Origin: Austropuccinia psidii
Taxonomy: Eukaryota > Basidiomycota > Pucciniomycetes > Pucciniales > Sphaerophragmiaceae
NCBI GenBank assembly: GCA_023105745.1
Contig: JALGQZ010000001.1
Coordinates: forward strand, 64,684,937-64,748,936
Direction: 5' to 3'
Length of the DNA stretch: 64,000 nucleotides
The notes under the pieces are model-generated. The model saw nothing but the letters and a program-made list of their open reading frames with translations, made no database searches and had not been told where the DNA came from. Within the stretch, counting starts at the first letter, position 1. Each line of letters opens with the position of its first letter. The position numbers and the translations under genes are program-made. Shown piece after piece: positions 56,831 to 64,000 of this stretch.

Positions 56831-58502
56831 TGATAACCCAGCTTCTTTACCTTTGGAAGCAAAACCACAGATTCCAGTTGAAGGAATTAACATAATTGAT
56901 ATTAGGACTGAATTCTTTGAATAATTCAGAGAATCTTATAAGGAAGAAAAGAACTACCATATCTTGACTTCCTTACTAGAAAAAGACTGAAAAGATAAAT
57001 CTTTAGTCAATTCTCTGGATGATGATTGGAAGAATTCCTATTATAAGGAAAGATTTCACCTATTTGATGGGATAATTTACCACAGAACCAAACATTCTAG
57101 TGTAATGACATTGTGTAGCAGATTGATTATCAATACCATTCTTCATGAATGCCATGATAGCATCTACTCTGGACACCTTTCAGAAGACAGAACACTTGAA
57201 AAAGTGAAGAAATGTGCATGGTGGCCATCTTGGAGAAAAGAAACCATTTAATACTGCCATACCTGTGATAGATTCCAAAGAGAAAACAGGATTACAGGCA
57301 AGAAATTTGGACTAATGATTCATATTCAAGAACAAAAATTCCCTTGGGAAGTTGTTCACATGGATTGGGTCACAGAACTTCATCCAAGTGGTGACAAAAG
57401 CTATAATGCTTGTTTAGTCATTGGAGACAGATATAGCAAGACTCCCATATTTTTACCATGTCATAAAGATGACAATGCTATGGATACAGCTCTTCCTCTA
57501 TGAAGTAGAGCTATTTCTCATACAAGATTATTTAAGAATATCATAATTGACAGAGATCACAAGTTAACATCTTCACTTGGGACCAATTTTCAAAGATTGT
57601 TTGGGACTAAGTTATCATTTTCTACAGAATATCACCCTCAAACAGATGGACTAGCAGAGAGAATGATTCAAACTTTAGAAGACATGATCAGGAGGTTTTG
57701 TGCTTATGGATTAGAATTCAAAGACTCAGATTGCTTTAACCATGACTGGTGCACTCTGATACCTGCATTGGAATTGGCATATAAGACATCAGTGCATTCT
57801 TCCACAGGTCAAACTCCTGCTATGTTAAAAAAAGGATGGAATCCAAGACTCCCAGCAGACACAATGAGGAAGGACTTGATGGACATTCATCCTACAGCTT
57901 CCAGCCTCAGTATTATGCTTGATAAAGTGAAACATCATTCAAAAAAGAGTATGAATGATGCTTTTGATTATGCAAAACAGAAGGGGGACAAGAGTCACAA
58001 AGTACCAGACCTCAAAGTGGGGGACTTGGTTCTAGTTTCAACCTTGAATTTTAATAATATCAAAGGCCCAAATAAACTTAAAGATTCTTATTTAGGACCT
58101 TTTCTTATTGTTGACTTACATGGACCTAATGCAGTTCAAGTGGAATTGAGTGGTGAATTGGAAAATAAGCACACCACCTTTCCAGTCAGCCTGATAAAAC
58201 CTTATCAACCAGCTAACAAAGAATTGTTTCCTTTAAGTAACCCAACTCCTTTAGCTGTACCACCAATGGAACAGAATGAAGACAAAGGGATAAGAAAAGT
58301 CATTAAAGGAAGGAGACTTAGGGGTAAATATCAAAGAGAATATCTTGTCAGATATGGAAATAAAGTACATGAAGATGAATGGCTGGCAGAATCAGAAATA
58401 CCTGACTCAGATAAAGTCTTGAGAGATTTAGACATGAAAGAAGGCCACAAGCCTGAATATTTCTATAAATGTGCTTTAAATTACTTGATCAGAGTAATGT
58501 AA
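56831..58502 (+). pseudogene. Gypsy-2 integrase with chromodomain-like tail
   Basis: The zinc finger is near 57130-57290 (LHECHDSIYSGHLSEDRT, WWPSWRKE then TAA, YCHTCD). The core starts at 57315 (VHMDWVTEL, first Asp) with a TGA at 57501; the second Asp segment reads IDRDHKL with changes. From 57597 a 301-codon frame is open: HPQTDGLAERMIQ (Glu), HKVPDLKVGDLVLVS, SYLGPFLIVDL (GPY/F), FPVSLIKPYQP, and the tail KVIKGRRLRGKYQREYLVRY...EDEWLAESEIPDSDK. It is more complete at the C-terminus than Gypsy-1. It ends with TAA at 58500-58502. Confidence 0.9.
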
Positions 58503-58584
58503 AGAGGTTGGACAGTGGAAATTAACCCCCTTTATGGCTTCATTCTTTGATCACTAATAAAATTGTAGTACAATTTTATTTTTT

Positions 58585-58596
58585 GGTGTGAGGGAA
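58585..58596 (+). promoter_or_regulatory. Gypsy-2 polypurine tract
   Basis: GGTGTGAGGGAA directly precedes the right LTR start TATGAGCC (mutated TGTGAGCC). It parallels the tract of Gypsy-1. Confidence 0.78.
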
Positions 58597-58881
58597 TATG
58601 AGCCTTGAGGTATATTTTACATACCCAAATAGGCCACAATTATATTAAAAACAAATTCTGAACTATGCAAAACCCATAAGTCATGCATATATTCAAAATT
58701 CATCATTTTTGATTTCAGAAAAGATGAATAAAATTTTATTGAGTAAGTAAATCCATGGATTTAAGACCAGATTTGGATTCTACATAAAACTTCACCCAGG
58801 GTAACTCCATAGAGTGAATAAGCTTCAAATAACTCTAAGAGGTGGTAATATAGAAAATAATTCAATTCCACATCATCAATA

Positions 58882-60486
58882 TGTCACAGGGGCTCTTATG
58901 GAAGCAAGAGTGGCCTGGAACTCAGGAATCAAGAACTCACTTGGAGGGCTCCAAAGGAAAGAAGAAATAATAATGATTATATTTCTTAAGGAAGAACAAA
59001 AGAAAAGACAAGTATGCAAAAGATAACAGGAAAGAAGATAAGAAGACAAAGGCCAAAGATCATAAGGCAAGCAAAAGGCCAAGAAGCCAACCAAGTGAAT
59101 CCTCAATTCACTGTTTCAACCTGCTAGAAAGAGCAATGGAATTAACAAAGGATATGACCACCAATATCCACTGACAGGCAAGGAAAGAAAAGAAGAAGGT
59201 GCTGAATGACTGACTTTGGATTATCAGTATTAACTTTAATAAGGTAAAAGAAAATAAGGATAATAATAAATCCAATATATTAATTAACTGGGGAAAAAGT
59301 CCCCAGGTGATGAAAGGTGGCCAGTATATGTGAAAAGTTGAAAGACTGATCCTGGAAGGTGAGTCACCAGCTTTATTTTCTGAATTGGGCCAATACAGGT
59401 CTGGACATCTCGAAAATTGAACTGTGTGATTGAACTCCCACAGTGAGATATGAATTGGCCCAATTGGGCCAAGGACATAGAGGTTGATTGATTGCCACCT
59501 GTATGGACCAATTGAGTTGTTCAAGGAGTATTGAAGTACTTGATTCCTTGACAACTGATTGAAATGATTAGTAACCTCTGAGAATGGCACTTAGAATAAT
59601 CCTGAAAGAATTTCCAACCCAACTCCTGCAGGGCCAGGTGGTTGGGGTCCTTGAATGGTCTTCTGATAGCCGCTACGGATTGCCAGACTGATGAGCTGAA
59701 GATTCCTGCCTCAAAATGGGTTTTGGATTTTGGAACCTTGATTTGGAATCATGGAATTGGGTCTTGAAAATGTCACCATTGGATTTCTGAGCAAAAATGG
59801 TGCATAATGGTATATAATACCATATATGCACCACTCATGCATCCTGGAGTACAGGGTGCATATAGGAATTGAAAATCTTCCCCATAAGCTGAGGGGAAGC
59901 TGGGGGCCTCTGGTGGTTTCCAGAGGCCATGGGCTGAAATATGGGCCGCAGGTGGTCCATGGCCAATTTTGGTGCTATGGGGATTTTGGCCATTTTTGGT
60001 TGCTTGGGATTTATGGCCAAAATGTGGCTCAGGTGGGCCTACTTGTGGTTTGGGACCCACCTGGCCTTGGGGGCTAGTGGATTGCCCCCTGTTGGCCTCA
60101 TTGGATTAGGCCAAAAGGGGCCTCAATGGCCCAAAAGGGCCATTTAGGCCCTAAACCCCCTAATGAAAGGGATGGGCCCAAAACTGATGGTGATGGCTAG
60201 GGGGCCCAGAATCCTCTGGAAGACAAAAGGCCCCCCGGGCCCAAAAACAAAGATAAAGGCCTGAGGGTTGGTGAAGTAGATATTGGCCAGGGGTGCCAAT
60301 GATGGCAGCATATTGCATGGGGCCAGAAATGGCCAAGGAAAGAGTGTTATGGCGAAAAGTCCATAAAGCACCAGAGGGGACCAATTGGCCATAAAAGATA
60401 TGGTGTGACCAATTGGCCCCAACTTGATTTCAAATGGGAATTGCTGCAACACCAATGGAGGAGGGTCATTCTTCATGGTTGTGACA
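58882..60486 (-). mobile_element. Solo LTR, family D (1605 bp), inside Gypsy-2 LTR
   Basis: Plus-strand ends TGTCACAGGGG and GTTGTGACA, flanked by perfect CAATA duplications (58877-58881 and 60487-60491). It is the reverse-oriented relative of 41521-43104: both share the GGCC-rich half, the TATA-containing hairpin and the AT-rich half ending in the GAGxxCTCCAAG / GTTCTTGATTCCTGAGTTCC region (read on the minus strand). Open frames within (59108-59590 and others) are by chance. Confidence 0.92.
59797..59833 (-). promoter_or_regulatory. Hairpin of family-D LTR, second copy
   Basis: ATGGTGCAT and ATGCACCA arms around ATGGTATATAATACCAT, matching 42170-42207. The core differs in a few bases while the arms pair, suggesting the pairing is what is kept. 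Confidence 0.5.
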
Positions 60487-62133
60487 CAATACCACATAAA
60501 TCAATTGTGAAAACTTTTATTTTTCTCAATTTCATGCCAAAATAATGGGAAGGTGAGAAATCCCATGTTACATATTCACTAAGAATAGAGTTATGCATGT
60601 TTGTGGCACTTAATATTATGGTATTCTTACATACACCTTTGGTACACCCATAGTGGATATCAGTCTTGCAGCATGAACCTCTATTTTTGATGTGAAAATA
60701 GTCAAGGGGGACAAAGGACATCAAAGAGAGCCAGGGTGCCCAGCTTCTGGGGCCTCTGAGGTGTGTACAGCTCTAAAGCTTGGATCCATGGCTGATCTTG
60801 GCCCAAGTAGTAAACTGAAACCTTTTGGGAAATTGGTTACCAAGTAAAAACTTTATTATATCATAAGAAAATAGCAAATAAGCTGCTATTTTAATGGGCC
60901 AAGGAGATAAAGAGCAACTTAGACTCCTCTAAACATGGAAATTATTAATGAGTTTCCATGGATAAGCCCCAAAAGAGTAATTAAAACCCTTTTTGGACCA
61001 GTATCAATTGATTTACCTCATAGAAACCAGCCATATACTGCTATTTGCAATTCTATGTAGAAATGAGGTAAAAACTTCAAAAATTCATTCAAAAGACAAT
61101 TCTTAATTAATATTTCTGAAAATATCAGAAACAATTAAGAAGAGTATAGTCCATATAGAAACCAAAGGAAATTGTACCTTGATAAGTAAAATTCAAAGTT
61201 TTACTTATGGTCCATTTTTGATAATTCCACATGAAATACTGAATCTTCAAAAATTCACAGTAAATACAACCTGTGATGAAATCTCTAATAACATTGATAA
61301 CTTTGAGAAATAAATGATCCTTTTGGACTAAAAGAATATTTACAGTTTTCACTCCTTTATTCTTAATCATAAATGGGTTGGTAGTCATGTAAAAGCCTTA
61401 ATTACATAATTATGACAATCTTATGTGACAACAGATGATGAAATCAATAATCCAAAAAGTTTTATTGTTTTCTCACCCACTGGTTCTGGATGCTTCTCCA
61501 TGGAATGCCTCTTTGAGCTGTCTTAGACTTAAAAGAGGCTTCCTCTTGCTGCTTTTTTCAAATCATCACATTATTCAATTATACCTTTACTACCAACAAG
61601 TAAGTATTAGTTAAAACTATTTCTTACATGTTTCATTCTTTCAGAATCAATAAGGAAGATTTGAAATCCTAGAAATCAACTATATATTGTTGTAATACTG
61701 CTATATATTCATTTTTGATCTTTTAAATCCACAATTATCCGTCAAATTTCTCTACTTTAATCTTTAATAAGCCCTTTGGAGTATTAGTGAGTGATTTATC
61801 TTAAATTCTTGAAGTTTTTCTCTAGAAATTGTTTTCTTCAAGAATTTTATTTATGATTATTCTTAAATAAGATAATTATATATTAAAATAATTTTATTAT
61901 TTTAATAAAGAAGTTTTATTATTAAATACTTCTTGTAATTGGTTCTACTAGACAATTACTCCTTACTGTTGTAATCACTAGTAGTGAATAAAAAGTAAAA
62001 GAAATAACTAATTAATGAATTATTTTATTGTGGTTATAACAATTCTTATTAACATATTCTATAAGAACAGTCATACTACTGTTGATTAATAGTAATATTA
62101 TCAACAATTTTTATAGACACATCTTACAGAACT

Positions 62134-62871
62134 TGTATGCTTCTCTTTGTGATAGAGTAGTCCAATTATAAGAAAAGACTGTTTGTCCTCATAACCCCCC
62201 AGCTAGTGTTCCTCTAGCTTAGATTCCAGTTCTGGGCTCCTGTATGTCTTCCAAAGGAGCTGTAACAATATGCCACATTGTTTGTGTTTGCCATAAGGCT
62301 TCATTACTGCACTGTAGGGCTCATTATGTATTTCTGAGGAGCTTATCCCCAATATAAGAGTTTCTTTTCCTTCTGATTCAGTGTCTTCACTATCTGGGGT
62401 ACCACTTTCTGGTACCCATTTAGAGAGTCTGGACTTTTTTCTCCTGTCTATTTCCATGAAATGGATAAGAATCTTGGCTGCAACTTCAGGGTCATAAGCT
62501 GGGTTTCTTTTGAGATTATCCAGTGGCCATCTACTGAGACCATCTGCATTGGTGTGGCTTTTGCCTTATTTGTATATGATTGTCATATTACCTTTATACC
62601 CTTGGATGGCTATTTGCCACCTCAACATGTTTCTATGAGTAGTATTCATGTTAAGTAAAGATGTGAGTGCTGTGCAGTCTGTGTAGACTTCAAAGTCTGC
62701 ACCTTCCAGATAATAATGGGGGCTCTCTAGGTCCCAGACTATGAATAAGAATTCAGTCTGGGTTGCTCCATACCTAAATTCTGAATTTTTCAGTTGCCTA
62801 GAGATATAACATATTGCCCCTTCCCTTGATTCACCATCCACAATTTGTCTTTGGTGCAGGGCAGCTCCCAA
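62134..62871 (-). pseudogene. Gypsy-3 RNase H and linker
   Basis: The frame 62871-62566 holds RNase [49 protein letters not shown] (catalytic Asp) and [23 protein letters not shown], ending in a stop where Gypsy-1 has HKAGN. 62457-62203 is the acidic linker towards integrase. The region next to 62134 was contiguous with 49611 before Gypsy-2 inserted. Confidence 0.85.
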
Positions 62872-64000
62872 TCATAAACTGCAATCTGCATCTATGTACA
62901 ACCTGAATGGTAATTCAAATTCAGGCAGTATTAGAACAGGTGCATTGGTGACTTCATGTTTGATCCTTTAATATGCATAATTCCTTTCCTTGGAAATTTC
63001 AAAAACTACATATTTTGAACATAACTTGTATAGGCTACTGGTTATGTGGGAAATTCTTTTGATGCGGTATCTGTAGTGGCTATCCAACCAAAGGAAAGAT
63101 TGCATCTCTTTGATGTTCCTTGGTACTAGTTCTTTTCAGTACTTCTGCTACTTTATCCTGGTCTATGGCCAGACTAAGGACTGAGACTATATGTCCTAGT
63201 GCCAAAACTTCACTTAAGTGAAATTTTCAAATTGATGGGTGTGCATTCACTGAGAACTCTGTCTATGTACTGCACATGGTCTTCCCATGTCTCTGATTAT
63301 CTAATGATGTCATCATTATATACTACCATCCAGCCTTCCAATGTTTCTTGTTGAAATATTTTGTCAATAATCCTTTGGAAGTGGGCTGGTGCATTCTTGA
63401 TGCCAAATGGCATCCTGGTATACTCATATATACCCATATGGAATACAATTCTGAGTAGCTTCATGGAGTTTGGTTTAACTGCATTTTGATGAAAACCTTT
63501 CATAAAATCCATCTTGGCTCTATATTTGGCTTTGGCAAGCTTTTCTAGGGCATGAGGTATCCTTGGTATGGGATACCTATAAGCTGTTGTGTAGTTATTT
63601 AGGGCTCTTAAATCTCCACACAACCTAGATTTTGCATCATTCCAGGTGATAAAGACAGGAATGGTAATTTCCAATATTTCATTATGCCCTATCTTCCTGA
63701 TGACATTCAGTTCTAGGAGTTCATTGATGTGTTTCTCAATTTCTTTCTTAGTTTCCAGGATTGCTGGATATGGAGGTCTTCTCAAAATGGGTGGATAAGG
63801 TCTTTCCCCATCTAGATATAATTGTATATCATGCATGGCCTCTGATTTTTCCTCAAGGTTCTTCACCAATGGCAAATGTTGGTCTATTTTTCCTCAGTAT
63901 TTTCAGTAAACTAATTCTTGGTTTACTGGTAAGGTTGGTGCTGAATTGGCCCTCTCTGAATTCATTCAGAAATTTTTCTAGGGGGTCATGGGTGGACATT
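62872..64000 (-). pseudogene. Gypsy-3 reverse transcriptase, partial at window edge
   Basis: The frame 63875-63297 (192 codons) has PYPPILRRPPYPA, LCGDLRALNNYT, YRYPIPRI, KMDFMKGFHQN (first catalytic Asp), [14 protein letters not shown] and the box VYNDDII (YNDD, where YIDD/YVDD is usual), followed by a TAG stop. Between 63296 and 62872 the thumb and start of RNase H are in shifted frames. From 63876 to the edge the upstream part of pol continues in another frame. Gag lies beyond the window. Confidence 0.88.

Larger units (their letters stand above)
49617..62128 (+). mobile_element. Gypsy-2, full-length Ty3/Gypsy element, same family as Gypsy-1
   Basis: LTRs at 49617-51521 (1905 bp) and 58597-62128 (about 1.92 kb once a solo-LTR insert is removed) enclose a plus-strand gag-pol about as similar to Gypsy-1 as two old copies of one family. 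The target duplication is GCACT/GAACT. Without its two inserts it is about 10.2 kb, close to Gypsy-1. Stops and frameshifts are more numerous than in Gypsy-1, so it is older. It lies inside Gypsy-3 pol. Confidence 0.94.
58597..62128 (+). repeat. Gypsy-2 3' LTR, split by a solo LTR
   Basis: Two parts, 58597-58881 and 60487-62128, match the left LTR in order. The second ends ACACATCTTACA, followed by GAACT. The break holds the family-D solo LTR with its CAATA duplication. Confidence 0.92.
48215..64000 (-). mobile_element. Gypsy-3 internal region, split by Gypsy-2 and running off the right edge
   Basis: Integrase lies at 48239-49616 and RNase H/RT at 62134 to the end, all on the minus strand. 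Gypsy-2 sits between them in the opposite orientation, flanked by GCACT (49612-49616) and GAACT (62129-62133), a 5-bp duplication with one change. Gag and the 5' LTR lie beyond 64000. It is a distinct family from Gypsy-1/-2 (integrase and RT clearly diverged) but shares the domain plan. Confidence 0.88.

Noticed and set aside
59108..59590. 160-codon minus-strand frame
   Set aside because: It lies wholly inside the family-D solo LTR, has no recognisable domain, and the equivalent at 41521-43104 is not open.
1..64000. CRISPR arrays, bacterial operons or phage genes
   Set aside because: No direct repeats with regular unique spacers and no bacterial gene organisation; introns, LTR elements and composition point to a fungal nucleus.

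Overview
This window is eukaryotic, repeat-rich and AT-rich DNA with almost no host genes. It most likely comes from a rust fungus (Pucciniales). The Gypsy gag-pol proteins strongly resemble predicted proteins that I remember from the myrtle rust Austropuccinia psidii, including the gag segments around SYLHIKSFLGQEKTIELLG and TRGVGNMPKPLAG. That species call is recognition, not a search result. The few host-gene candidates carry short GT-AG introns of 51-83 nt, which fits a basidiomycete.

Layout. From 1 to about 8.2 kb the DNA is old and decayed: a degenerate tandem array of ~300-bp units (about 0.9-2.6 kb), a worn LTR remnant (about 4.5-5.1 kb) and otherwise featureless AT-rich sequence. From about 7.9 to 11.5 kb base composition rises and there are two host-gene candidates: a tentative minus-strand gene (8284-8705) and a convincing four-exon plus-strand gene (9409-10295). 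The latter encodes a predicted secreted protein of 228 residues with a signal peptide, dibasic sites and about eight 12-residue repeats. It is the most interesting item here and a plausible effector candidate. A Tc1/mariner relic (11.75-12.72 kb) and a decayed Ty1/copia element on the plus strand (about 13.4-18.35 kb) follow.

From 18.37 kb to the end nearly everything is nested LTR retrotransposons. Gypsy-4 (minus strand) begins at 18369. Its LTR is split by full-length Gypsy-1 (18916-31919, TSD CATAT), whose pol is split in turn by a 2.6-kb LTR-like insert (22575-25209) that itself holds a tRNA-like sequence and a 10-bp tandem array. Gypsy-4 continues to the right with a solo LTR (33250-35116) at its polypurine tract. 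A decayed Gypsy-5 pol follows (38.55-40.92 kb), then a solo LTR of a third family (41521-43104, TSD GGATA) and a minus-strand copia pol (about 43.4-46.9 kb). Gypsy-3 (minus strand, about 46.9-64 kb and beyond the right edge) is split by Gypsy-2 (plus strand, 49617-62128). Gypsy-2 carries a 653-bp TRIM-like element in its RNase H and a solo LTR in its 3' LTR.

The Gypsy elements share one plan: gag with a CCHC knuckle, protease, reverse transcriptase, RNase H, then an integrase ending in a GPY/F module and a chromodomain-like tail. All copies are broken by stops, frameshifts or insertions, so none looks autonomous. There is no CRISPR array, rRNA or confident functional tRNA.
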